NCBI GenBank assembly: GCA_014649155.1
Contig: BMSM01000039.1
Location: forward strand, 1-56,211
Direction of reading: 5' to 3'
DNA from: Streptomyces griseoviridis
GTDB taxonomy: Bacteria > Actinomycetota > Actinomycetes > Streptomycetales > Streptomycetaceae
DNA: 56,211 nt
Shown: one piece after another, positions 15,589 to 23,638 of the stretch
Numbering within the stretch: the first letter of the stretch is position 1
Layout: each line of letters starts with the position of its first letter
Program-made: the position numbers and the translations under genes
Notes under the pieces: generated by a model
The model's database searches: none
The model's input: the letters and a program-made list of their open reading frames with translations, nothing else
Told to the model about the DNA's origin: nothing

Positions 15589-16932
15589 ATGCACAAGCAC
15601 TCGCGCCTTCTGTTGCGCAGCATCGGACTCGTCTGCGCCCTCGCGCTGGGAGCCACCGCCTGCGGTGACTCCGACGACGGAGGATCGAGCGGGAAGGCGG
15701 TCTCCGAGGCGGACGTCAAGGCAGCCCTGAAGAAGGGCGGGGAGATCACCGTCTGGGCGTGGGAGCCCACCCTGAAGCAGGTGGCCGCCGATTTCCAGAA
15801 GGAGAACCCGAAGGTCAAGGTCAACCTCGTCAACGCGGGGACCAACGCCGACGAGTACACCGCCCTGTCGAACGCCATATCGGCGAAGAAGGGCGTCCCG
15901 GACGTCGCCCAGATCGAGTACTACGCCATCGGCCAGTACGCGCTCTCCAAGGGTCTGACCGACCTCAGCGCCTACGGCGCCGGCAAGCTCGCCGCGCACT
16001 ACTCCCCCGGCCCGTGGTCGGCGGTCAAGGCGGGCACCGACAGCGTGTACGCGCTGCCGATGGACTCCGGTCCGATGGCGCTGTTCTACAACAAGAAGGT
16101 CTTCGACAAGTACGACATCGAGGTGCCCGGCACCTGGGACGAGTACGTCGAGGCCGCCCGCAAGCTGCACGAGGCCGACCCGAAGGCGTACATCACCGCC
16201 GACGCCGGTGACGCCGGCTTCACCACCAGCCTTCTGTGGCAGGCCGGTTCGCGCCCGTACTCGGTGGTCAACGGCACCAACGTGAAGGTCGACTTCTCCG
16301 ACCAGGGGGCCACCACGTTCGCGAGCACCTGGCAGAAGCTCCTCGACGAGGACCTGGTCGCCCCCGTCAGCAGCTGGAGCGACGACTGGTTCAAGGGCCT
16401 CGGCGACGGCACCATCGCCACCCTGCCCATCGGCGCCTGGATGCCCGCCAACCTGGAGTCGGGCGCGAAGGAGGCGTCCGGGGACTGGCGCGTCGCCCCG
16501 CTGCCGCAGTGGAAGGAAGGCGGCAAGTCGAGCGCGGAGAACGGCGGCAGCTCGCTGGCCATGCCGGAGCTGGGCAAGAACGAGGCGCTGGCCTACGCGT
16601 TCATCGAGTACGCCAACTCCGGCAAGGGTGTGCAGACCCGGCTCGACGCGGGCGCCTTCCCGGCGACCACCGAGGACCTGCAGTCCTCGACGTTCCAGGA
16701 GACGAAGTTCCCGTATTTCGGTGGCCAGCAGGCCAACAAGATCTTCGCCGAGTCGGCCGCCGACGTCGCTGACGACTGGCAGTACCTGCCGTTCCAGGTG
16801 TACGCCAACTCGATCTTCAACGACACCGTCGGCAAGGCATACGTCTCCGACACCAAGCTGAGCGACGCCCTGAAGTCCTGGCAGGACGCGTCGGTGAAGT
16901 ACGGCAAGGAGCAGGGCTTCACCGTCCAGTGA
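15589..16932 (+). CDS. Extracellular sugar-binding lipoprotein
   Basis: This 447-residue solute-binding protein has a signal peptide with a lipobox ending LGATAC (lipidated Cys25) and then a Ser/Gly-rich linker. The body has the family-1 carbohydrate-binding order: EITVWAWEPTLKQVAADFQKENP near the start, MDSGPMALFYNKKVFDKYDIEVPGTWDEY in the middle, and late NGGSSLAMPE. It sits on the outer face of the membrane and delivers sugar to the two permeases. A perfect 12-bp terminator-like hairpin after its stop may raise its expression over the downstream GH42 gene. The substrate is inferred from the adjacent beta-galactosidase. Confidence 0.85.
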   Translation: MHKHSRLLLRSIGLVCALALGATACGDSDDGGSSGKAVSEADVKAALKKGGEITVWAWEPTLKQVAADFQKENPKVKVNLVNAGTNADEYTALSNAISAKKGVPDVAQIEYYAIGQYALSKGLTDLSAYGAGKLAAHYSPGPWSAVKAGTDSVYALPMDSGPMALFYNKKVFDKYDIEVPGTWDEYVEAARKLHEADPKAYITADAGDAGFTTSLLWQAGSRPYSVVNGTNVKVDFSDQGATTFASTWQKLLDEDLVAPVSSWSDDWFKGLGDGTIATLPIGAWMPANLESGAKEASGDWRVAPLPQWKEGGKSSAENGGSSLAMPELGKNEALAYAFIEYANSGKGVQTRLDAGAFPATTEDLQSSTFQETKFPYFGGQQANKIFAESAADVADDWQYLPFQVYANSIFNDTVGKAYVSDTKLSDALKSWQDASVKYGKEQGFTVQ

Positions 16933-16953
16933 CCCTGCGGTAGCACCACTCCC

Positions 16954-16982
16954 GGGGCGGCGCGGCAAGACCGCGCCGCCCC
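16954..16982 (+). terminator. Intra-operon GC-rich hairpin after the binding-protein gene
   Basis: GGGGCGGCGCGG pairs perfectly with CCGCGCCGCCCC around a CAAGA loop and is followed by TTTG. It lies between the binding-protein stop and the GH42 start, so it probably attenuates read-through or stabilises the upstream transcript end. Confidence 0.75.
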
Positions 16983-17005
16983 TTTGCACATCTGGAAGGA
17001 CCGCC

Positions 17006-19045
17006 ATGATCTCCACTCTCCTGTCGCGCCCCGGCGGCCCGGACGACGACCGGACCCCCCGGCTCCTCTTCGGCGCCGACTACAACCCCGAGCAGTGGCC
17101 GAGGGAGGTGTGGGAGGAGGACGTACGGCTGATGCGCGAGGCCGGCGTCAACGTCGTCTCGGTGGCGATCTTCTCCTGGGCCAGACTGCAACCGGGGCCG
17201 GACCAGTGGGACTTCGGCTGGCTCGACGAGGTCATGGACCTGCTGCACGCGAACGGCGTCGGTGTCGACCTGGCCACCGCCACCGCCTCCCCGCCGCCGT
17301 GGCTCACCACCGCCCACCCGGAGATCCTCCCCGTCACCGACCGGGGCGAGACGGTGTGGCCCGGGGCACGGCAGCACTGGCGGCCCACCTCCCCCGTGTT
17401 CAGGGAACACGCCCTGCGCCTGGTGCGCGCGATGGCGGAGCGCTACGCGGCCCACCCGGCGCTGGTCGCCTGGCACGTCTCCAACGAGCTGGGCTGTCAC
17501 AACGTCTACGACTACTCCGACGACGCGGCCCGCGCCTTCCGGCAGTGGCTGCGTGCCCGGTACACCACCCTGGACGCCCTCAACCACGCCTGGGGGACGG
17601 CGTTCTGGTCGCAGCGCTACACCGACTGGGAGCAGATCCTGCCGCCCCGCCTCGCGGGCTCGCACCCCAACCCGACGCAGCAGCTCGACTTCAAGCGGTT
17701 CTCGTCCGACGCGTTGAAGGACCATCTGCGGGCGGAGCGCGAGATCCTGCGGGAGATCACCCCGGACGTCCCGGTCACCACCAACTTCATGGTGATGGGC
17801 GGCACCAAGGGCATGGACTACGCCGACTGGGCGCCCGAGATCGACTTCGTCTCCAACGACCACTACGTGCACCCCGGGCCGCAGGACCGCGACGAGCTGT
17901 CCTTCTCCGCCAACCTCACCAGCGGCATCGCCGGCGGGCGGCCGTGGTTCCTGATGGAGCACTCCACCAGCGCCGTGAACTGGCAGCCGGTGAACCTGGC
18001 CAAGCGGCCGGGCGAACTGGCCCGGGACGCGCTGCTGCACGTGGCGCACGGCGCCGACGCGGTCTGCTACTTCCAGTGGCGGCAGTCGGCGGCGGGCGCC
18101 GAGAAGTACCACTCGGCGATGGTCCCGCACGCCGGCGCGGACAGCGACCTGTTCCGCTCGGTGGCGGCGCTGGGGCGGACACTGGAGTCCCTGGCGCCGG
18201 TCGCGGGCAGCGAACGGGAGGCGGCCGAGGTCGGCATCCTCTTCGACTGGGCGTCGTGGTGGGCGAGCGAGCAGGACTCGCACCCCACCTCGCTGCTCGA
18301 CTACCGGCAGGAGGCCCTGGACTGGTACTCGGCGCTGCTCGCCCTCGGGGTGCGCGCCGACGTGGTCACCACCCGGGCCGACCTGAGCCGCCACAAGGTG
18401 CTGATCGCGCCGGTGCTGCACCTGGTCCCCGCCGAGCTGGCCAAGGACCTCACCCGCTTCGCCGAGCGGGGCGGCCACCTGGTCACCACCTACTTCTCCG
18501 GCATCGTGGACGAGAACGACCATGTGTGGCTGGGCGGCTACCCGGGAGCCCTGCGCGACGTGCTCGGCATCCGTGTCGAGGAGTTCGGCCCGCTGCTCGA
18601 CGGTGACAGCGTGGAGCTGGACGACGGCACGGCCGGCGGGCTGTGGACCGATCGGATCACCGTCACCGCCGAGGACACCGAGGTGCTCGCCCGCTACCGC
18701 ACCGGTGACCACGCCGGACGCCCCGCGGTGACCCGGCGCCCGGTCGCCGAGGGCTCCGCCGCCTACGTCTCCACCCGGCTCGGTGTCACGGGGCTCACCG
18801 CCCTGCTGCCCCGTCTGCTCTCCCCGGCCGGGGTCGGCAGCGAGCTGCCCGCCGCCCTGCGCGGACGGGTCGAGGTGACCGTGCGCAGCGCACCCGGCGC
18901 CCGGTTCCTGTTCCTGGTCAACCGCACCGACGACACGGTGCCGGTGACCGGCCTGTCCGGCGAGCTGCTCACCGGCACCGCGGGCGACGACGGCCACCCG
19001 GTCCTCGGCCCCCGCGAGGTCGCGGTCCTGCGGCAGTCCGTCTAG
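17006..19045 (+). CDS. GH42 beta-galactosidase
   Basis: This 679-residue cytoplasmic enzyme hydrolyses terminal beta-galactosides. The catalytic acid/base Glu161 lies in AWHVSNELG and the nucleophile Glu318 in PWFLMEHS, within an A-domain TIM barrel (about 20-390). A trimerisation domain B (about 400-610, with ILFDWASWWASEQDSHPT) and a small C-terminal domain follow. No signal peptide is seen, so it acts on imported galactosides. The ATG at 17006 follows GGAAGGA with 5-nt spacing. It ends the LacI-regulated importer operon. Its TAG stop abuts the left terminal repeat of a MITE-like element. Likely substrates are galacto-oligosaccharides, including galactan fragments. Confidence 0.9.
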   Translation: MISTLLSRPGGPDDDRTPRLLFGADYNPEQWPREVWEEDVRLMREAGVNVVSVAIFSWARLQPGPDQWDFGWLDEVMDLLHANGVGVDLATATASPPPWLTTAHPEILPVTDRGETVWPGARQHWRPTSPVFREHALRLVRAMAERYAAHPALVAWHVSNELGCHNVYDYSDDAARAFRQWLRARYTTLDALNHAWGTAFWSQRYTDWEQILPPRLAGSHPNPTQQLDFKRFSSDALKDHLRAEREILREITPDVPVTTNFMVMGGTKGMDYADWAPEIDFVSNDHYVHPGPQDRDELSFSANLTSGIAGGRPWFLMEHSTSAVNWQPVNLAKRPGELARDALLHVAHGADAVCYFQWRQSAAGAEKYHSAMVPHAGADSDLFRSVAALGRTLESLAPVAGSEREAAEVGILFDWASWWASEQDSHPTSLLDYRQEALDWYSALLALGVRADVVTTRADLSRHKVLIAPVLHLVPAELAKDLTRFAERGGHLVTTYFSGIVDENDHVWLGGYPGALRDVLGIRVEEFGPLLDGDSVELDDGTAGGLWTDRITVTAEDTEVLARYRTGDHAGRPAVTRRPVAEGSAAYVSTRLGVTGLTALLPRLLSPAGVGSELPAALRGRVEVTVRSAPGARFLFLVNRTDDTVPVTGLSGELLTGTAGDDGHPVLGPREVAVLRQSV

Positions 19046-19229
19046 GGCCTCTCGTTCGGACCAGGTCACGGGGAAGGGGCTGCGCCTTCCTCGCGCCGGT
19101 GAGCGGGGCCTGGTGCGTGCGGATGCAAGGCGGAGGAGGGAGCCGACGCGGAGCGTCGGCGAGTGACGACGACGCGGAAGGTGCGCGTGCCAGGCCCCGC
19201 GTCCGCGGCGTGATCCGAACGACCGGCCC
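19045..19229. repeat. MITE-like element with terminal inverted repeats
   Basis: A segment of about 185 bp is bounded by GGGCCTCTCGTTCGGA (19045-19060) and an inverted copy TCCGAACGACCGGCCC (19214-19229), with two mismatches in 16. Inside is a short hairpin (GCCGACGC-GGA-GCGTCGGC near 19141-19160) and no gene. The left repeat abuts the GH42 stop codon. I recall similar small repeats at many places in Streptomyces genomes, but that needs a search. Confidence 0.6.
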
Positions 19230-19239
19230 TGGCACGGCC

Positions 19240-19274
19240 GGCCCGCGCGCCCCTCGTCGCAGGGCGCGCGGGCC
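19240..19274 (+). terminator. Terminator hairpin after GH42 operon
   Basis: GGCCCGCGCGCCC pairs perfectly with GGGCGCGCGGGCC around a 9-nt loop. It follows the MITE-like element and precedes the methyltransferase gene, so it would end the sugar operon transcript. Confidence 0.75.
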
Positions 19275-19398
19275 CCGCCGCTCGGCTGGCCGCCGCACCC
19301 CCGGATACGCCAACTCCCCTGGGGCGCCGGGGGGTCGGCGGTCGCAGTACGATGATCGCGAGGTGCGACACCGCGCGCCCCGGACGACGGAGCCTGCC
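19275..19398. other. Spacer before methyltransferase gene
   Basis: Together with the repeat and hairpin, 19046-19398 has no gene. The last 120 bp contain the likely methyltransferase promoter around GGTCGCAGTACGATGAT (19333-19349), which has a TACGAT -10-like element; I see no clear -35 partner. Confidence 0.35.
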
Positions 19399-20187
19399 AT
19401 GACGACGGACAGTTCCCGGCTGGAGATCGACACCAGCAAGGCCCACCCCGCACGCGTCTACGACTGGCTGCTGGGCGGCAAGGACAACTATCCCGTCGAC
19501 GAGGCGGTCGGCAGGACCCTGCCGCCGGAGGCGCACGACGCGGCCCGGCAGAACCGGGCGTTCATGAACCGTGCCGTCGCCCACCTCGCCGCCCAGGGCA
19601 TCGACCAGTTCCTCGACATCGGCACGGGCATCCCCACCGAGCCCAACCTGCACCAGATCGTGCAGCGCACGGTGCCGACGGCCCGGGTGGTGTACGCCGA
19701 CAACGACCCGATCGTGCTGCGGCACGCCGAGGCGCTGCTGGTGAGCCGCCCCGAGGGCGCCACGGACTACATCCAGGCCGATGTGCGCTCCCCGGAGGAG
19801 ATCGTCCGGCACGCCCGGGGCATACTCGACTTCGACCGGCCGATCGCGCTGTCGCTGATCGCCCTGATGCACTTCGTCCCCGACGACCAGGACGCCCACG
19901 GCATCGTGCGGCGGCTGGTGGAGACCCTGCCGTCCGGCAGCCACCTGGTGCTCTCGCACGCGGCGATCGACCTCTTCCCCGAGCTGGCCGAGCAGGTCAT
20001 CGAGCAGTACGCGAAGGGCGGCATCCGTCTCGGCTTCCGTACCCGCGCCGAGGTCGCCCGCTTCTTCGACGGCCTCGAACTGCTCCCGCCGGGTCTGGTC
20101 ACGGCCACCGAGTGGGCCGGCCCGGGGCAGGAGCGCCCCGAGCCGGAGGAGAGCGGTATCTACGCGGCGGTCGCACGCATCCCCTGA
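19399..20187 (+). CDS. SAM-dependent methyltransferase (DUF574/Methyltransf_19 type)
   Basis: This 262-residue protein opens with the family signature IDTSKAHPARVYDWLLGGKDNYPVDE. The SAM-binding LDIGTGIPTEPNLHQ loop is near residue 75, and ARVVYADNDPIVLRHAEALL gives the acidic residue at the end of strand 2. These proteins are very numerous in actinomycetes and their substrates are mostly unknown. The ATG at 19399 starts directly before the signature. The gene is convergent with a 58-aa membrane protein gene 21 nt downstream, and nothing nearby suggests a substrate. Confidence 0.85.
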   Translation: MTTDSSRLEIDTSKAHPARVYDWLLGGKDNYPVDEAVGRTLPPEAHDAARQNRAFMNRAVAHLAAQGIDQFLDIGTGIPTEPNLHQIVQRTVPTARVVYADNDPIVLRHAEALLVSRPEGATDYIQADVRSPEEIVRHARGILDFDRPIALSLIALMHFVPDDQDAHGIVRRLVETLPSGSHLVLSHAAIDLFPELAEQVIEQYAKGGIRLGFRTRAEVARFFDGLELLPPGLVTATEWAGPGQERPEPEESGIYAAVARIP

Positions 20188-20208
20188 CCGCCGCCGGCCG
20201 CCGGGCCG

Positions 20209-20385
20209 TCAGCGCCGGCGGCCGCGCGCCGCCCAGCCGCTGCCGATGCCCGCGACGTGCAGGGCCAGCAGGGCCAGCCCGACGAGCATGAAGTTGACCG
20301 ACGTGAAGATGTCGTTGGTCGCGATGTCCGCCGCGTTGATCAGAAAGGCGATGAGGAACAGAACCGCTGCGACGATGGCGAGCAC
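20209..20385 (-). CDS. Small two-helix membrane protein
   Basis: This 58-residue protein starts at a GTG with AGGAGG 5 nt upstream. Two hydrophobic segments are clear: LAIVAAVLFLIAFLINAADI and FMLVGLALLALHVAGIG, joined by a short polar turn and ended by a basic RGRRR tail. Longer in-frame starts give a low-complexity N-terminus and are rejected. Small proteins of this kind are common in Streptomyces but have no assigned role. The gene diverges from the photoproduct lyase-like gene. Confidence 0.7.
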   Translation of the reverse strand: MLAIVAAVLFLIAFLINAADIATNDIFTSVNFMLVGLALLALHVAGIGSGWAARGRRR

Positions 20386-20540
20386 GGGGGCCTCCTGGGG
20401 TGATGCGACGCCGGTCGGCGCCGTGTCACCCGTATGCCCCCGGCGGGGACCGGAACACGGGGACATACGGCACCGGTGCCGGTGCCCGTACAGTGGGATG
20501 ACGGCCCTTATGCGGACATACCTCACGCCCCGGAGTACCG

Positions 20541-21707
20541 ATGCACGACCCGTCCCTTCCCCCGGACGACGGCTCCGGCGCGCTGTTCGGGCTCGACGCC
20601 CTCGTGGACGCCCGCGAGGAGGGCCCGTCCTTCCGTGACTCCCCCGCGGCCCGCCGCATGCTGCCCGTGCGGGAGATCCACGCCGAGCCCGCGGCGGCTG
20701 CCTCTCCGCGCGGCCGGCAGATCCTCGCGCGCTTCCCCGGCGCCCGGCTGATCGAGGTCGGCTCCCACTGGCGCATCCCCGGCCTGCACGGCAACGAGGG
20801 CAAGGTCGAGCGCTGGGTCCGGGTCAAGGGCGAGACACTGGTGCTCGGCGAACGCAAGACGCTCACCACCCGGCCCAACGGCCGCTCCGCCGACTGGATC
20901 GCGCCGGGCGCCTCCAACGGCTGCGCGATGGCCTGCGCCTACTGCTACGTCCCCCGGCGCAAGGGGTACGCCAACCCGGTCACCGTCTTCACCAACATCG
21001 ACCGGATCATCGCCCACGTCGGCCGGCACATCGCCCGCCAGGGCCCGAAGCCGGAGCCGAACCAGTGCGACCCCGAGGCGTGGGTGTACGACATCGGCGA
21101 GAACGGCGACTGCTCGGTGGACGCCCTGATCAGCGACAACACCGCGGACCTGGTGCACGCCTTCCGGCGCTGGCCGGCCGCGAAGGCGTCGTTCGCGACC
21201 AAGTTCGTCAACCCCGACCTGCTCGCCCTCGACCCGCGCGGCCGGACCCGGGTCCGCTTCTCGGTGATGCCGCCGGAGGACTCCCGGCTGCTGGACCTGC
21301 GCACCTCCCCGGTGGCCGAGCGGATCGCCGCCGCGGCGGACTTCCTGGACGCCGGGTACGAGGTGCACTTCAACCTCTCCCCCGTGGTCGTCCGGCCCGG
21401 CTGGCGGGAGGCCTGGGCGGAGCTGCTGACCCACCTCGACGACGTCCTGCCGGCCCGGGTGAAGGAGCAGGCCGCAGCCGAGGTGATCATGTTGACGCAC
21501 AACCGGGAGCTGCACGAGGTGAACCTCGGCTGGCACCCGCGCGGCGAGGAGGTGCTGTGGCGTCCGGACCTCCAGCAGGCCAAGCGCTCCGAGAACGGGG
21601 CGCTCAACGTCCGCTACCGCAACCAGGTCAAGGCGGAGGCGGTGGGGGCCCTGCGGGACCTGATCACCGCCCGCGCCCCCTGGCTGCGGGTGCGCTACGC
21701 GTTCTGA
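20541..21707 (+). CDS. Spore photoproduct lyase family radical SAM protein
   Basis: This 388-residue radical SAM enzyme has the cluster motif SNGCAMACAYC (Cys128, Cys132, Cys135; C-x3-C-x2-C). Downstream AWVYDIGENGDCSVDAL and FATKFVN elements match the spore photoproduct lyase family. SplB in Bacillus splits the thymine dimer 5-thyminyl-5,6-dihydrothymine formed in spore DNA under UV. Actinobacterial relatives form a distinct group; whether they repair the same lesion in Streptomyces spores, which lack Bacillus-type SASP, is unclear. The ATG at 20541 precedes the family region by about 40 residues. The gene is convergent with the siderophore-binding protein gene 20 nt away. Confidence 0.82.
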   Translation: MHDPSLPPDDGSGALFGLDALVDAREEGPSFRDSPAARRMLPVREIHAEPAAAASPRGRQILARFPGARLIEVGSHWRIPGLHGNEGKVERWVRVKGETLVLGERKTLTTRPNGRSADWIAPGASNGCAMACAYCYVPRRKGYANPVTVFTNIDRIIAHVGRHIARQGPKPEPNQCDPEAWVYDIGENGDCSVDALISDNTADLVHAFRRWPAAKASFATKFVNPDLLALDPRGRTRVRFSVMPPEDSRLLDLRTSPVAERIAAAADFLDAGYEVHFNLSPVVVRPGWREAWAELLTHLDDVLPARVKEQAAAEVIMLTHNRELHEVNLGWHPRGEEVLWRPDLQQAKRSENGALNVRYRNQVKAEAVGALRDLITARAPWLRVRYAF

Positions 21708-21726
21708 GGCGGGGGCGCCGGATGCC

Positions 21727-22752
21727 TCACTTCAGCGCGTCGGCGAACATCGGGACGACCTTGTCCAGTGCGTAGCCGACCGACTGCACCGAGTTGGTGG
21801 CGAAGGCGGTGCTGATGTTCTTGTCGGTGAAGACGATGTCGTGGCCCGCCTTCACCGCCGGCAGCGACTTGTAGAGCGCGTCGCCGGAGATCCTGGCCGC
21901 GTCGATGCCGATGGGCGCCATGACCACGAGATCGGCGTCGAGCATCTGGAGGTTCTCCTCGGAGACGGTCACCGAGAAGCCCTCGCCGGCCTCCGCCTCG
22001 ACCTTCGGGTTGTTCTCGAAGCCGAGCTGCTCGACGAAGCCGACCCGGTCGGTGCCGCGGACGTAGGCGCCCCAGCCGTTGGAGGTGCGGGAGCCGACCG
22101 TGATCGTCTTGCCCTTGAACTCGGGGTGTTCCTTCGCGGCGGCGGTGAACTCGGCCTCGGTGTCGGCGATGAGCTTCTCGCCCTTGCCGGCGAGGCCGAG
22201 CGCCTGGGAGATCATCTCGGTCTGCTTCTTCCAGCCGATCTTGTACTGCTCGCCGCCCTTCGGCACACCGATGGTCGGGGCGATCTTGCTGAGGGTGTCG
22301 TAGCGGGTCCGGTCACCGCTGGACTTGGTGTCGAGGATCAGGTCCGGCTTGAGCGCGGCGATCTTCTCGTACTCGGGTTCCAGGGTGCCGATCTTCTGGG
22401 GGCTCTTGTCGTACTCGCCCTCGGCCCAGGGGCCGACGCCGTCGCCGCCGAAGGCGAGCCAGTCGCTCTGGCCGACGGGCTGCACGCCGAGGGCGAGGGC
22501 GGTCTCGGCGTCGCCCCAGCCCAGCGCGACGACTCTCTTGGGCTGCTCGTCGACGGTGACGGTGCCGAACTTGGTGGCGACCTCGGCCGGGAAGGCACCG
22601 GCGGACGCCTTCGCCGAGGCGTCGGAGGAGGAGGCGGAGTCGTCCGCGGAGGAGCCGCCGCCGCAGGCGGTCAGGGCGCCGGCGAGGGAGAGGACGAGTG
22701 CCGGGGCGACCAGGCGCCGGGGGCGCCGGCGGGAGGGGGAGCTGAGGGACAT
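21727..22752 (-). CDS. Ferric-siderophore binding lipoprotein, system A
   Basis: This 341-residue lipoprotein has a twin-Arg-rich basic start, a hydrophobic core and the lipobox ALTAC (Cys30), then a Ser/Asp-rich linker. The FepB/FhuD-like fold is shown by PKRVVALGWGDAETALALGVQPVG near the N-terminus, IAALKPDLILDTKSSGDRTRYDTLSKIAPTI and the late ADLVVMAP segment. It binds iron-loaded siderophore outside the cell for permeases 24700-25767 and 23639-24703 and ATPase 22775-23581. It is the last gene of the minus-strand operon, 22 nt after the ATPase gene. I recall a similar hydroxamate importer (cdtABC) in S. coelicolor, but the ligand here is not shown by sequence. Confidence 0.85.
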   Translation of the reverse strand: MSLSSPSRRRPRRLVAPALVLSLAGALTACGGGSSADDSASSSDASAKASAGAFPAEVATKFGTVTVDEQPKRVVALGWGDAETALALGVQPVGQSDWLAFGGDGVGPWAEGEYDKSPQKIGTLEPEYEKIAALKPDLILDTKSSGDRTRYDTLSKIAPTIGVPKGGEQYKIGWKKQTEMISQALGLAGKGEKLIADTEAEFTAAAKEHPEFKGKTITVGSRTSNGWGAYVRGTDRVGFVEQLGFENNPKVEAEAGEGFSVTVSEENLQMLDADLVVMAPIGIDAARISGDALYKSLPAVKAGHDIVFTDKNISTAFATNSVQSVGYALDKVVPMFADALK

Positions 22753-22774
22753 GAGGGGGTTCCTTCTGTGCGGT

Positions 22775-23581
22775 TCACGGGGAGGGGACGTGGTGGCGGC
22801 CGAGGGGGACCACCATCGGGGTGCCGGACGCGGGGTCCGGGACCACCGTCGAGCGCAGCCCGAACACCTCGCGCACCAGGGACTCGGTGACGATGTCGGC
22901 GGGCGCGCCCTCGGCGACGACGCGGCCGGCCTTCATGGCGATCAGGTGATCGGCGTAGCGGCAGGCCAGGTTGAGGTCGTGCAGGACGACGGCGAGGGTG
23001 ACGCCGCGGTCCCGGTTGAGGTCGGTGAGGAGGTCGAGGACGTCCAGCTGGTGGCTGATGTCGAGGTAGGTGGTGGGTTCGTCGAGCAGGAGGATGTCGG
23101 TCTCCTGGGCGAGGGCCATGGCGATCCACACGCGCTGGCGCTGGCCGCCGGAGAGTTCGTCCACGGACCGGTCGGCCAGGTCCATGACGTCGGTGGCGAG
23201 CATCGCCGCGGCGACGCCCTCGCTGTCGGCGGCGGTCCAGCGGCGGAACCAGCCCTGGTGCGGGTAGCGGCCCCGGCCGACGAGGTCGGCGACGGTGATG
23301 GCGTCCGGGGCGACCGGGCTCTGCGGGAGCATGCCGAGGGTGGCGGCGACCTGCCGGGGCGGGGTGCGGTGGATGTCCTTGCCGTCCAGCAGCACGGCGC
23401 CGGCGGTCGGGGCGAGCAGCCGGGCCATGGCGCGCAGCAGCGTCGACTTGCCGCAGGCGTTCGGGCCGACGACGACGGTGACCCGGCCGGGCGGCAGGTC
23501 GACGTCGAGACCGGAGATGATCTCGCGCTCCCCGTAGCCGAGACCGAGGCCGCGGGTCTGAAGGGTGTGCTGGGACGGCAC
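22775..23581 (-). CDS. Siderophore ABC transporter ATPase, system A
   Basis: This 268-residue FecE/FhuC-type ATPase has Walker A GPNACGKSTLLRAM (about 38-50), the Q-loop in LGMLPQSPVAPDAITVADLVGRGRYPHQ, signature ELSGGQRQR, Walker B ILLLDEPTTYLD and the switch His in VVLHDLN. An Ala replaces Gly/Ser in the GPNACGKS loop (usually GPNGSGKS), which is common in this branch. The GTG at 23581 lies 57 nt after the permease stop with GGAG upstream. It powers uptake by the two permeases and is expected to be iron-repressed through the box at 25881-25899. Confidence 0.88.
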   Translation of the reverse strand: MPSQHTLQTRGLGLGYGEREIISGLDVDLPPGRVTVVVGPNACGKSTLLRAMARLLAPTAGAVLLDGKDIHRTPPRQVAATLGMLPQSPVAPDAITVADLVGRGRYPHQGWFRRWTAADSEGVAAAMLATDVMDLADRSVDELSGGQRQRVWIAMALAQETDILLLDEPTTYLDISHQLDVLDLLTDLNRDRGVTLAVVLHDLNLACRYADHLIAMKAGRVVAEGAPADIVTESLVREVFGLRSTVVPDPASGTPMVVPLGRHHVPSP

Positions 23582-23638
23582 CGGAGTTCTCCTACGTCGA
23601 CGGGAAAGGGGGACGGCGGGTTTCTTCGCGGGGCGCGG

